Source: Bacteroidota bacterium | GTDB taxonomy: Bacteria > Bacteroidota > Bacteroidia > Flavobacteriales_E > Vicingaceae | Direction: 5' to 3' | Assembly: GCA_016183805.1 (NCBI GenBank) | Contig: JACPDX010000010.1 | Coordinates: forward strand, 1-64,000 | DNA length: 64,000 nucleotides | Shown here: positions 1 to 8,500 of the stretch, piece after piece | Position numbering within the stretch: position 1 is the stretch's first letter | Layout of the letters: the number at the start of each line of letters is the position of its first letter | Translations under genes and position numbers: made by a program | The notes under the pieces: generated by a model | Database searches by the model: none | The model's input: the letters and a program-made list of their open reading frames with translations, nothing else | What the model was told of the DNA's origin: nothing

Positions 1-284
1 AACCGTTGAAAACTAAAGTTTAATGGATTGGTACTTTGCTGCTTCAATGGAGTTGTTTTATCTTTAAGATTAGAAAAGGATATTTTTTTGTGTATTCCAA
101 AAATGCTCATTTCAGGATGTCCAAAAAGTTTGTCGGAAACCCACCACAGCCTGAATATTGGCACCACACGAAACTGATAGGTATAATTATGGCTGTCTAT
201 TTCAACCAACAATGGAGCGAACAACACATACACCATGATGCATAAAAAAACAACAGTAATAATAAGTAAAATGGAAAGTAACAT
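1..284 (-). CDS. Partial membrane-anchored protein, runs off left edge
   Basis: The reverse strand reads open from an ATG at 284 down to base 1 (94 codons, incomplete). The N-terminus is a single hydrophobic segment (MLLSILLIITVVFLCIMVYV) followed by FAPLLVEIDSHNYTY and a Trp-rich stretch (FRLWWVSDKLFG). An N-terminal anchor followed by a short beta-rich segment resembles DUF2953-like proteins, but too little is visible to assign a family. The same frame stays open upstream to about 422 without another ATG, so the start is likely but not certain. It is divergent from the PHA locus. Confidence 0.6.
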   Translation of the reverse strand, partial: MLLSILLIITVVFLCIMVYVLFAPLLVEIDSHNYTYQFRVVPIFRLWWVSDKLFGHPEMSIFGIHKKISFSNLKDKTTPLKQQSTNPLNFSFQR

Positions 285-496
285 CACCTTGTAATTAAGT
301 ACACAAAGGTTAATGAACTTACCAACTTTGTCGATGACCTTTGTTATAGTTTTTGAATGATTTTGGTTAAAATAAAATCCATCATCTATTTCATAAGCAG
401 TGATATAAATCACTTGTAAGGGCTAATCCATATCATCGTGTAGTTGTTTAAAAAGCAATCTCTTTGTATCAATATTTATTCATTAAAAAAACACTC
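285..496. promoter_or_regulatory. Divergent intergenic region upstream of PHA locus
   Basis: This 212-nt spacer lies between the left-edge gene and the first phasin-like gene. An imperfect -7-like box TCTCTTTG (459-466) lies about 30 nt before the ATG at 497. It differs from TAnnTTTG at one position, so it is only a candidate promoter. No RNA gene or repeat was seen. Confidence 0.3.
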
Positions 497-1192
497 ATGA
501 GCTCACAAAACAACGCATTTAAAACCTCCGAAGATTTTCTAAAAACTTCTTCTAAATGGTTTTCCGAATCGGCAATTGCTATGGCAGACATTTATAGCAA
601 ACAACTAAAACTTGGCTACGATATGTACACCGATTTGCTTAACTCCGGCTCAACTATCGAAAAAAACAAATCAGCCTTTTCATCCGATTTGTTTTATCCA
701 AATGTTGAAACGATGAAAAAAAGTATTGAAAATATTTCAAAAATCTCTGAAAAAGCTATTTCAAACATTATACACTCCTACTCAGGAAATGGTGGAAAAT
801 CTGAAGAAACCACAAAAATAATTGATGACTTGATGGAAGGTTATCATTTGCAAGCAGAACAAATTGCCGAAATCAACAATCGTTTTTTCGAGGCATTTGG
901 TAAAACTTTTAAAGAAACCAACGAAAACATGGAAAAATCATATTCCACTTTTCGAAAAAATACCGATGAAAATTTTCATAAAGTAGAAGAAGCTATAAAT
1001 ACTGCCATAAAAACATATTCTTCCTCTTTAAATAAATCGGATAAAACCCGACAAGAATTGTTTGACACCATAAACAGTCAAATGAAACTGCTTATCAAAA
1101 ACAGTTTACAACAATGGTCGGATTTAACGCAAACCACACAAAAAGAAAATAAAAAACCCGAAGAAAAAGCTAAAGAAGTTAAAGTAAAATAA
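497..1192 (+). CDS. Phasin-like PHA granule-associated protein 1
   Basis: A 231-residue, Lys/Glu/Ser/Asn-rich, mostly helical protein with no signal peptide. It begins MSSQNNAFKTSEDFLK and ends in a charged Lys/Glu tail. Amphipathic helices, conserved-looking aromatic positions (SKWFSESAIAMADIY) and its place directly before PHA synthase fit a phasin, which coats PHA granules. The ATG at 497 is preferred over the TTG at 464, which lies inside the likely promoter. A second protein of the same style follows 31 nt downstream. The assignment rests on context and composition, since phasins diverge strongly. Confidence 0.6.
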   Translation: MSSQNNAFKTSEDFLKTSSKWFSESAIAMADIYSKQLKLGYDMYTDLLNSGSTIEKNKSAFSSDLFYPNVETMKKSIENISKISEKAISNIIHSYSGNGGKSEETTKIIDDLMEGYHLQAEQIAEINNRFFEAFGKTFKETNENMEKSYSTFRKNTDENFHKVEEAINTAIKTYSSSLNKSDKTRQELFDTINSQMKLLIKNSLQQWSDLTQTTQKENKKPEEKAKEVKVK

Positions 1193-1223
1193 TTAACACT
1201 ATAATAATTAAAACTCACTACTT

Positions 1224-1826
1224 ATGAAAACATCAGTAATTGACCACGCTGAAAAGCTAAAACAAAACATCTCCATTGTTTCTGATAATTCAAAAAAAAA
1301 CATCCGAACCATGATTGGTTCTGCTTCTAAAGAATTTGAAGCAGCATTGAACCTAAACAAAAAATTAATTGAATCGCTCGAAAAACAAATCTATAATGGC
1401 GATTTTGCCAACATCTCATTAATCAGCGAAGTAAAAAAAACGTTCGGAAATTCTGTTGAATTATCAGAAGAAGCCATTGATTACATCATCGACATTTACA
1501 ACGACCAGTTGCAATCGAACATCGATATCAACATGGAATTAATGAAAACCATTAAAAATCAATATTTTGAAGACAAAGAGGCTGAAGAAGAATTAATGCA
1601 GGTAATTGAAAAAAATTTCGAAAAAATTACCAACCAGCTCAACGAAAACACCAAAAAAGTAACCGATATCTACAACAAACACATCAACCTATCCATCAAT
1701 TTTAACAAAAAATTTTCCGAAAATATTAATAGCCAGTTAAAAATGTTAAACGGTTTTCAAAACAGAAATCAGGACTCGTTTACCGAATGGTGGAAATCTG
1801 CTAAAGAAGAAGTGGAGGCTTTTTAA
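1224..1826 (+). CDS. Phasin-like PHA granule-associated protein 2
   Basis: A 200-residue helical, coiled-coil-rich cytoplasmic protein beginning MKTSVIDHAEKLKQNIS and ending in a Trp pair (FTEWWKSAKEEVEAF). It has no signal peptide or membrane segment. It shares size, composition and helix periodicity with the preceding gene but little obvious sequence identity. Inferred role: second phasin, or a granule-organising partner of the synthase. It precedes phaC by 90 nt, consistent with one transcript for the PHA locus. Confidence 0.55.
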   Translation: MKTSVIDHAEKLKQNISIVSDNSKKNIRTMIGSASKEFEAALNLNKKLIESLEKQIYNGDFANISLISEVKKTFGNSVELSEEAIDYIIDIYNDQLQSNIDINMELMKTIKNQYFEDKEAEEELMQVIEKNFEKITNQLNENTKKVTDIYNKHINLSINFNKKFSENINSQLKMLNGFQNRNQDSFTEWWKSAKEEVEAF

Positions 1827-1916
1827 CAACCTTTTTTTCAAAGCACTATTACTTAAAGGCAACTTCGTGGTTGCCTTATAAATATCATATTTTTTACAAA
1901 ATAAATTTAGCTTTTT

Positions 1917-3695
1917 ATGCAAGAATCTATCCCCGAAATCGAAAATACCTTTGAAAGAGTTCTTCATGCCAACGAACGAATATTTCAAAATTATCTTGAA
2001 AATTTTTCCGGTTATCATCACGATTTACGAGATATGGCATCAACTTACAGTCATTTTAACACCAAAGTGTTGATTGACCCAAAAGAAATGGCAAAATTTC
2101 AAATCAACTATCTTCAATTTTTAGATAAACAACAAAAATTATTTGCAGAAACCATTACCCGACAAGATGGAAAACCATCTACTCCGATAATAAAACCAAA
2201 TGCAGATGACAAACGTTTTAGAGCTCCTGAATGGAATAATGACCCATTTTTTGATTACATTAAACAAAGTTATTTATTGGTTTCGGAATTGATGAGAAAC
2301 GTAATTGATGACTCGGAAATAGATGATAAGAAAAAACGAAAACTGCTTTTTTATACCAATCATTATATTGATGCGTTTTCGCCCACCAATTTTGCTGCAA
2401 CAAACCCCGAGGTAATTAAAAAAGCAAAGGAAACCAACGGCGAAAGTTTAAAAGAGGGTTTTTTAAATTTATTAACAGATATTGAAAAAGGTAGAATTAC
2501 CCAAACCGACGAAACAGCCTTTGAGGTTGGAAAAAACATTGCCATTACTCCCGGTGCGGTTATTTATCAAAACAATCTTATCCAATTAATACAATATTCG
2601 CCGGTCGGAAATGAAGTGTCGGAAATTCCTTTGCTTATTATTCCTCCGTGGATAAACAAATATTATATTCTCGACCTTCAACCCGAAAATTCGTTTGCCC
2701 GTTATGCAGTAGAAAAAGGATTTACCGTTTTTATGATTTCGTGGAAAAATCCGAGTAAAAAAATGAAAAATTATTCTTTCGACCATTATGTGGAAATGGG
2801 TGTAATGGATGCTATTAAAGCCATACAAAATATTACTGGGCAAGAAAAAATAAACACACTGGGTTATTGTTTAGGCGGAACATTGCAAGGAATAGCTTTA
2901 GCCATTATGCATGCAAAAAAAGAGGTTCCGGTTAACTCCGCAACATTTTTAGCAAGTATGCTCGATTTTACCGATGTGGGCCCTATGGGCGATGTTATAG
3001 ATCAAGCATTGGTTAGAAAACTGGAAAGGGGTGAATTGCAACAAGAAGGCGTAATGCACGGTCATGATATGGAAAAAGCGTTTAATCTTATCCGTTCAAA
3101 CGACCTGATTTGGAATTACGTAGTAAACAATTACCTGAAAGGAAATAAACCCACCGCCTTTGATGTTTTGTTCTGGACCAACGACAACACCAATCTACCG
3201 GCAAACATGTATATGTATTATTTACGACACATGATTCTTGAAAATAAACTGAGCCGAAAAAATGCACTACGAATTTGCGATACGCCTATAAATTTAGGAA
3301 AAATTGATACTCCTTCTCTTGTTATTGCGTTAAACGAAGACCATATTTCGCCGGCAGAAACAGCTTTTACCACCACCGAATTACTAAATGGTCCGGTTCA
3401 ATTTATTTTGGGCGACTCGGGACATGTTATGGGTGTTGCCAACCCTCCATCAAAGAAAAAATACGGGTATTGTACATCCAACCATTTGGGTTATGGTTTT
3501 AAAGCTTGGAAAGAAAGTGCTAAACACATCGAAGGAAGTTGGTGGCAACCTTGGAGCGAATGGTTAGAGACTCAATCAGGAAAAAAAATTAAATCGACTC
3601 CACAACTCGGAAATAAAAAATATAAAGTAATTGAAAATGCTCCGGGTACTTACGTGAAAGAAAAATGTAAAAAATGCCCGGAAGAGTTCTTTTAA
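1917..3695 (+). CDS. phaC: Class I poly(3-hydroxyalkanoate) synthase
   Basis: A 592-residue alpha/beta-hydrolase-fold polymerase that joins (R)-3-hydroxyacyl-CoA units into polyester and releases CoA. The lipase-like box is GYCLGG with nucleophile Cys318. Asp475 (ALNEDHISP) and His503 (DSGHVMG) complete the triad. The N-terminal PhaC domain (about residues 60-230) contains PEWNNDPFFDYIKQSYL, typical of the family. Length and sequence fit class I, which needs no PhaE or PhaR partner. The two phasin-like genes upstream and the reductase 21 nt downstream form a PHA locus. No beta-ketothiolase (phaA) is in the window. Confidence 0.95.
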   Translation: MQESIPEIENTFERVLHANERIFQNYLENFSGYHHDLRDMASTYSHFNTKVLIDPKEMAKFQINYLQFLDKQQKLFAETITRQDGKPSTPIIKPNADDKRFRAPEWNNDPFFDYIKQSYLLVSELMRNVIDDSEIDDKKKRKLLFYTNHYIDAFSPTNFAATNPEVIKKAKETNGESLKEGFLNLLTDIEKGRITQTDETAFEVGKNIAITPGAVIYQNNLIQLIQYSPVGNEVSEIPLLIIPPWINKYYILDLQPENSFARYAVEKGFTVFMISWKNPSKKMKNYSFDHYVEMGVMDAIKAIQNITGQEKINTLGYCLGGTLQGIALAIMHAKKEVPVNSATFLASMLDFTDVGPMGDVIDQALVRKLERGELQQEGVMHGHDMEKAFNLIRSNDLIWNYVVNNYLKGNKPTAFDVLFWTNDNTNLPANMYMYYLRHMILENKLSRKNALRICDTPINLGKIDTPSLVIALNEDHISPAETAFTTTELLNGPVQFILGDSGHVMGVANPPSKKKYGYCTSNHLGYGFKAWKESAKHIEGSWWQPWSEWLETQSGKKIKSTPQLGNKKYKVIENAPGTYVKEKCKKCPEEFF

Positions 3696-3716
3696 TTTAT
3701 TTTATCGATTAAAAAA

Positions 3717-4484
3717 ATGAGAATACCAAACAACAAAGTAGCACTGGTTACCGGAGGAACAGGCGGAATTGGTACTGCTATTTGCGAAAGTCTTTACAAA
3801 GACGGTTTTATGGTAGTTGCCAACTACCGCGATTTTACTAAAGCCATGAAATGGCGTGAAGAAGCTAAAAAATGGAGAGACGACCAGCTAAAAATGGGTA
3901 TTGATGTAAAAGTGGTGGAAGGAAATGTATCCAATTATGCTTCGTGCGAAAGAATGATAAAAGAAATTGCCGAAAAAGTAGGTACTGTAGATGTATTGGT
4001 AAACAATGCAGGTATTACCCGCGATGCTCCGTTACATAAAATGACACCTCAGCAATGGTACGAAGTAATAGAGGCAAACATAAACAGCGTTTTTAACTGC
4101 TCTCGTTTGGTAATTGAACCTATGATAGAAAAAAAATGGGGGCGAATGATAAACATCTCATCCGTAAACGGACAAAAAGGACAATACGGACAAACCAACT
4201 ATGCCACAGCCAAATCGGGCATGTATGGGTTTAGTAAATCACTGGCATTGGAAGTAGCCAAAAAAGGCATTACGGTAAATTGTATTTCGCCGGGCTACAT
4301 AGCTACATCAATGGTAATGGCAATAAAGGAAGAAATTAGGGAGAAAATTGTTGCTCAAATACCTATGGGCAGATTAGGAACTCCTGAAGAAATTGGTAAA
4401 CTGGTTTCCTACCTTTCATCAAATGAAGCTGCATATATTACTGGAGCTAACATGGCAATTAACGGAGGTTTACACATGTATTAA
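3717..4484 (+). CDS. phaB: Acetoacetyl-CoA reductase (SDR family)
   Basis: A 255-residue short-chain dehydrogenase/reductase. The nucleotide-binding motif is TGGTGGIG (residues 12-19), followed by NNAG and the catalytic Ser plus YxxxK (YATAK). The C-terminus matches PhaB/FabG-type enzymes (GRLGTPEEIG ... ITGANMAINGGLHMY). It is expected to reduce acetoacetyl-CoA to (R)-3-hydroxybutyryl-CoA with NAD(P)H and so supply PhaC. A FabG-type role in fatty-acid synthesis cannot be excluded from sequence alone, but its position 21 nt after phaC and the GGLHMY ending favour PhaB. Confidence 0.9.
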   Translation: MRIPNNKVALVTGGTGGIGTAICESLYKDGFMVVANYRDFTKAMKWREEAKKWRDDQLKMGIDVKVVEGNVSNYASCERMIKEIAEKVGTVDVLVNNAGITRDAPLHKMTPQQWYEVIEANINSVFNCSRLVIEPMIEKKWGRMINISSVNGQKGQYGQTNYATAKSGMYGFSKSLALEVAKKGITVNCISPGYIATSMVMAIKEEIREKIVAQIPMGRLGTPEEIGKLVSYLSSNEAAYITGANMAINGGLHMY

Positions 4485-4488
4485 CACC

Positions 4489-4809
4489 ATGAAAACCAAA
4501 AGCAACATATCATCTACTTACAAAATTTACGACTTATCAAATCCGCATTTACAAAATGCCGAAATAATTACCCATGAAAACGTAAAAATAAAAGGACAAT
4601 TTGTAAAATTTAAGGTGGTTGAAAACATTATCGGTTTTAAAATTTATCCTTCCGAAAAATTCTGCTTTCTTCCTACAGAACACCAAAAAGAATTTTGGAA
4701 TACTTTTAAAATGAATCGCGGAGTATTTAACGAATTACCCGAATACATTAAACTATTTGGGCTTAATGAGCTTAAAAAAATAATTATTCACCCTTCGGTA
4801 ATCGGTTAA
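4489..4809 (+). CDS. Small unknown protein in PHA locus
   Basis: A 106-residue protein starting MKTKSNISSTYKIYDLSNP, 4 nt after the phaB stop. A longer reading from 4393 overlaps phaB and is not needed. It has no signal peptide, membrane segment or motif I recognise. It is rich in Phe, Lys and Ile, with a central KGQFVKFKVVENIIGFKIYP segment that looks like a small beta domain. Tight spacing to phaB and to the pyrophosphatase gene (9 nt) argues for co-expression and possibly a PHA-related role. Function unknown. Confidence 0.6.
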   Translation: MKTKSNISSTYKIYDLSNPHLQNAEIITHENVKIKGQFVKFKVVENIIGFKIYPSEKFCFLPTEHQKEFWNTFKMNRGVFNELPEYIKLFGLNELKKIIIHPSVIG

Positions 4810-4818
4810 TACAAGTGT

Positions 4819-5433
4819 ATGAAAAACTTATACAAACTCCACCCGTGGCACGGCATAGAATCGGGAGTAAAAGCTCCCGAACAGGTTACTGCTTTTATTG
4901 AAATTGTACCTACCGACACGGTAAAATACGAAATTGATAAAACCAGCGGGTACCTTACCATTGACCGACCACAAAAATTTTCGAACGTTGTTCCTTCGTT
5001 GTATGGATTTATTCCACAAACTTTTTGTGGCAACTTGGTAGCAGAATACGACGAAAAACAAACAGGAAAACGAATGGGCAAAGGAGATGGTGATCCTCTC
5101 GACATTTGTGTGTTGTGCGAACGAGCTATTTCTCATGGCGATATTTTACTACAAGCCATACCCATTGGCGGAATACGTATGATTGACAAAGGTGAATCCG
5201 ATGATAAGATTATTGCCGTGCTTAAAGGCGATGAGGTATATGCCTCCTGGGTTGATATTAACCATGTACCAAAAAGCGTGATTAACCGCTTAAAACATTA
5301 TTTTTTAACCTACAAAAACATTCCGGGCGTAGAAATTAGCCCCATTGAAATTGTGAGTATTTTTAATAAAAAAGAAGCCCACAAAGTGATTAAAAAAAGT
5401 ATAAAAGATTATCGTCGAAAATTTGGAGAATAG
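4819..5433 (+). CDS. ppa: Inorganic pyrophosphatase, family I
   Basis: A 204-residue soluble enzyme that hydrolyses pyrophosphate to two phosphates with Mg2+. It carries the family I signature with three metal-binding aspartates (DGDPLDICVL, around residues 90-99) and the upstream motif PSLYGFIPQTFCG. It is slightly longer than the usual 175-residue bacterial form. It ends the PHA gene series. Removal of PPi would pull forward acyl-CoA formation by AMP-forming synthetases such as the Acs encoded at 12839. Downstream lie 194 nt with no gene before the convergent defence operon. Confidence 0.93.
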   Translation: MKNLYKLHPWHGIESGVKAPEQVTAFIEIVPTDTVKYEIDKTSGYLTIDRPQKFSNVVPSLYGFIPQTFCGNLVAEYDEKQTGKRMGKGDGDPLDICVLCERAISHGDILLQAIPIGGIRMIDKGESDDKIIAVLKGDEVYASWVDINHVPKSVINRLKHYFLTYKNIPGVEISPIEIVSIFNKKEAHKVIKKSIKDYRRKFGE

Positions 5434-5627
5434 GCTTCTTATTGTCTTTAATTGGACTATTTTTTAGGGAAGCTTACAAAATATACAAAACTATATTACG
5501 GCAGCAAAATAAATATACTGCCAATAATTAGATTTTTTGGAATAGGGAAAGGAAACAGCTCTTTTGAAATTTTTGGTCTGTGCGTGGCTGGTGCAAATTG
5601 CAAGTTTGCTTATGCCTATGGGATGAA

Positions 5628-6680
5628 CTATTCAAATGGAACACCATCAGGCTCTCCAATATTACTTTCAAAAAACTCTTTATTCATTGTATTTGTCATA
5701 AAATCTTTTGCCGTACTGTCAATATAAATAATTTGATTTTCACTTTTCAAATTCAATTTGTTTTTGATATATGATATTTCTGTTTCCTTATCGTTTTCAA
5801 ATAGCGGAGCAACATTAATTATTCTAAGTTCACTTCTTGAATTTAGTGCTTGAGATAATATTATATTAACATAGTCATCAGCATATGAATAACCAATTAT
5901 TGTGATAATTTTAGCTTCATTAAAACAAGAATTTCTTAATATGGAAGAATAGTAAAAATATGGGTCAACCGAAGTCATTTTGTGTTGAATTCCAAATATT
6001 AACTCAGGTTCGGATTCTATTTTTTGACTTTTGAAAAGTCTATTTTCAGATAGATACCAATCAACTGAACCGTGAAGTTTGTACAAATTATAATGTTTCC
6101 CATCAATATTTTCAAAATTAGATTGATGCCATTCATTTGTCTCTTTAGTAAATCCTATTTCAATATTTTTTTCTTTCCCAATAATATTTTCGAAACACAA
6201 ATCATAATTGAGTGTAAAGACCTTCATTAAATTAGCTACATCAGCAGAAAGCGAAACAAAAGATTGATAATAGTTTGCATTATCATAACTTCTTAGTCCG
6301 ACCCATTCGTTTAATTGTTTCCTTATTAGCTTATGAAACTTCTTAATATTTTCAAAATTATTTCCAGCCAAATCAAGTAGCCTGATATTCCAAGTGCCAA
6401 TGAATGGATACATTATATTACTTTCTCTTTTTTCAATTTCAGTAATAACAATAAGTAACCGTTCTACATTAAAAGGCACATTAAATCTTCCAAGAATTCC
6501 ATCCGAATAATTTATACTACTTTTTAAGTAAAAATATAAATCCTTGTATGCTTTCCAGTCATTATGTTCGACTATTTTTTTTTCTATATCGTTAACCATT
6601 TCATTTGAATGAGGTATTCCCGCATCAACGCTTGCACCTGCACCAAAAAGAAATAGTAAATGCTCCCCTTTTATTTCCAT
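5628..6680 (-). CDS. Stand-alone SIR2-domain protein, Argonaute-associated effector
   Basis: A 350-residue protein with a SIR2-like NAD-binding fold and no signal peptide. The N-terminal GAGASVDAGIP (residues 13-23) is the dinucleotide-binding motif, FTLNYD (Asn158, Asp160) matches the sirtuin-type Asn/Asp pair, and KLHGSVDW carries the catalytic His203. A later IIGYSYADD segment completes the Rossmann-like core. In anti-phage systems such domains act as NADases that deplete the cell's NAD+. Length leaves no room for an APAZ domain, unlike the SIR2-APAZ subunit of short-Ago (SPARSA) systems. It is the last gene of the five-gene operon, 12 nt after the Argonaute gene, so the two are probably a sensor-effector pair. 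Confidence 0.85.
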   Translation of the reverse strand: MEIKGEHLLFLFGAGASVDAGIPHSNEMVNDIEKKIVEHNDWKAYKDLYFYLKSSINYSDGILGRFNVPFNVERLLIVITEIEKRESNIMYPFIGTWNIRLLDLAGNNFENIKKFHKLIRKQLNEWVGLRSYDNANYYQSFVSLSADVANLMKVFTLNYDLCFENIIGKEKNIEIGFTKETNEWHQSNFENIDGKHYNLYKLHGSVDWYLSENRLFKSQKIESEPELIFGIQHKMTSVDPYFYYSSILRNSCFNEAKIITIIGYSYADDYVNIILSQALNSRSELRIINVAPLFENDKETEISYIKNKLNLKSENQIIYIDSTAKDFMTNTMNKEFFESNIGEPDGVPFE

Positions 6681-6692
6681 TTTATTATTTTT

Positions 6693-8480
6693 TTATAAAA
6701 ACCATGGTTTATCATTCGAAATAGAATTTTCTTCATAGCCATCTATTTTTTCAAATGCTTCTGAATATTTAGCAATAATTTGAGAATAATAGATTGAAAT
6801 AGGTATAGATTTAGCATTAAATCCTCTCCAATTTGCACCTGATAAGTTTAAAACATCTTGTAAATACTTTCTTTCATCAAAACCTTTCTGATTCCCTAAA
6901 TTCAAAAATTGTATATGAACAGGATTTGCCAATCTTTTGTCAACGACTTCTTTTCCATAAAGTAACCCTTCAAACCAAACTAAATATTCATTGCGGGATA
7001 ATTTCACAAAACTACTTTCGTATGGTACAAATGTGTTGTGGAAACTATAACCAAAATATTTATTATCAAGATTTACTTTAATAGCTACAAATTCAATGTC
7101 ATCAATTTGTTTTATTGCTTCTGATATTGCAGAAATTTCATTCTGTTTAATTTTAAAAGGCAAATGAAGAACGCAGGTCTTATAATCACTCATTCTACTA
7201 TCCTTTAAAAGCTTAATTAAGTTAGACTTTAGCTTTTGCAAATAATTAGTTTCGGAGGTTTCATCTGCTAAAACTTCTAATGTCTTGTACAGACCACTTG
7301 AATCTAAACAAACCGTGTAAGCAAAGTATTTAGTAATCTCACCAGTTTCTTCATTTCTTTTATGAGAACTTCCAACCCCAAGTATCAAACAATTGTTATT
7401 ACTTGGTTTAACTACCCAAGGAATGCCTCCCATTTTAGCAAACATTGCTAATGCAACATTAGAAGTTGACCATTTTAAAGAGTTTTTTTCGCTTAGTTTA
7501 CGATAATTAACTACTTGTAAAGGGAGATTATTTTTTATGAAATTGTATTTCATAAAATAATAGTGGTTCGAAGCAACAATATCTTCTGTGTCAGTAGCAT
7601 AATCTTCGATGTAAATCCCAATAACTTTCTTATTTGGTTCAGTTTCTTGATATGTTTTTACCTTATCTACAATTGAAAGTAGTTGTTCATTAGAAAAACC
7701 TTCAATTTTAATTTGTTTTACATTGCTTGTATTTAATACAACGCCAAACATTTGCTCAAAGCCGGGAAAAGTTATTCCTTGAAATTGTGAATTTGCTGTA
7801 CTTTTATTACTAAAAATGTACTCCTTTTTATTAAGTTGAAAAACAGGTGTTTCTATAAGTTCTCTTTCAATATGTAATAAATTATTTTCCCCTTCTCTTA
7901 TTATTTGAATATTACTATAGACTTTATCTAAAAAAGATTGAATCAATCTAAATTTATCTGAATAATAATTTTTGTTGCTCCGTCCTTGGCTATCAAGACT
8001 TAAACTCAAAATTTGAACTTCCTTATCAAATTGTAATTCTTTATTTCTCGAAAATCTAAAGTCAATAATAAAGCCGAATCTTTTTTGCTCTTCAAAGTAA
8101 AAAGGTGATAAGTATATTATTTGTTTGCCTTTTACAAATTCGTGGATTGTAAACTCAATTTTTTCTTCTGTGAAACGTCTATAAACATTGTAGGGAAATG
8201 GACAACCTTTTATTGTTAATGTATTTAATAATTGTTCTGTTAAAAAACGTTTTGTGAGACCAATGGCATAAAAAGAATGGTTTTCAAATTCTTCAAAACC
8301 TTCTCTTGGTAAAAAAGATACCCAATAACCTTTTCTTTTTGTTAAATCGGAATTTTCTGGAAGATGATAGAAATAAATATCATCCTCCTTAGTATCTTCT
8401 TCTTGCTTTAGTTTTCTGAACACTTTAAAAGAAAAATCACTTTCAGAAATGGGTAATATATTTAATCTAATGTTTGCCAT
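6693..8480 (-). CDS. Prokaryotic Argonaute (N-like region, MID, degenerate PIWI)
   Basis: A 595-residue protein. The MID domain (about 280-355) contains HYYFMK, PLQVV and AMFAKMGGIPWVV. Y307, K311, Q322 and K349 sit at the spacing of the classical guide 5'-phosphate pocket. PIWI follows (about 355-595) and ends with IPISIYYSQIIAKY, the usual Argonaute C-terminal helix. Catalytic positions are lost: G370 in LGVGSS replaces the first Asp, P441 replaces the second, and Q567 replaces the last His/Asp. Residues 1-270 are N/linker-like (GFIIDFRF, LSLDSQGRSN) with no clear PAZ. Expected role: guided recognition of invader nucleic acid without cleavage, signalling to the SIR2 partner. Size is between short (about 450-500) and full long Argonautes; it best fits the inactive long-B type. 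The start lies 20 nt after the restriction gene. Confidence 0.85.
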   Translation of the reverse strand: MANIRLNILPISESDFSFKVFRKLKQEEDTKEDDIYFYHLPENSDLTKRKGYWVSFLPREGFEEFENHSFYAIGLTKRFLTEQLLNTLTIKGCPFPYNVYRRFTEEKIEFTIHEFVKGKQIIYLSPFYFEEQKRFGFIIDFRFSRNKELQFDKEVQILSLSLDSQGRSNKNYYSDKFRLIQSFLDKVYSNIQIIREGENNLLHIERELIETPVFQLNKKEYIFSNKSTANSQFQGITFPGFEQMFGVVLNTSNVKQIKIEGFSNEQLLSIVDKVKTYQETEPNKKVIGIYIEDYATDTEDIVASNHYYFMKYNFIKNNLPLQVVNYRKLSEKNSLKWSTSNVALAMFAKMGGIPWVVKPSNNNCLILGVGSSHKRNEETGEITKYFAYTVCLDSSGLYKTLEVLADETSETNYLQKLKSNLIKLLKDSRMSDYKTCVLHLPFKIKQNEISAISEAIKQIDDIEFVAIKVNLDNKYFGYSFHNTFVPYESSFVKLSRNEYLVWFEGLLYGKEVVDKRLANPVHIQFLNLGNQKGFDERKYLQDVLNLSGANWRGFNAKSIPISIYYSQIIAKYSEAFEKIDGYEENSISNDKPWFL

Positions 8481-8500
8481 TTATTATCAATTTTTATTTT

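Noticed and set aside
36-245. Plus-strand 69-codon frame at the left edge
   Set aside because: The opposite strand encodes a convincing membrane-anchored protein over the same bases, so this is its shadow.
464-496. N-terminal extension of the first phasin-like protein from a TTG
   Set aside because: The extra residues (MYQYLFIKKTL) overlap the likely promoter, and a better ATG follows at 497.
5434-5627. Possible attachment or insertion site at the left end of the defence operon
   Set aside because: No direct repeat matching the right side (10737-11025), no integrase and no tRNA nearby could be seen.
5452-5774. Short plus-strand frames after the pyrophosphatase gene
   Set aside because: They overlap the 3' end of the SIR2 gene on the other strand and have no coding character or family similarity.
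6693-8480. Labelling the Argonaute-SIR2 pair as SPARSA
   Set aside because: The SIR2 protein is too short for an APAZ domain and the Argonaute is too long for a short Argonaute.
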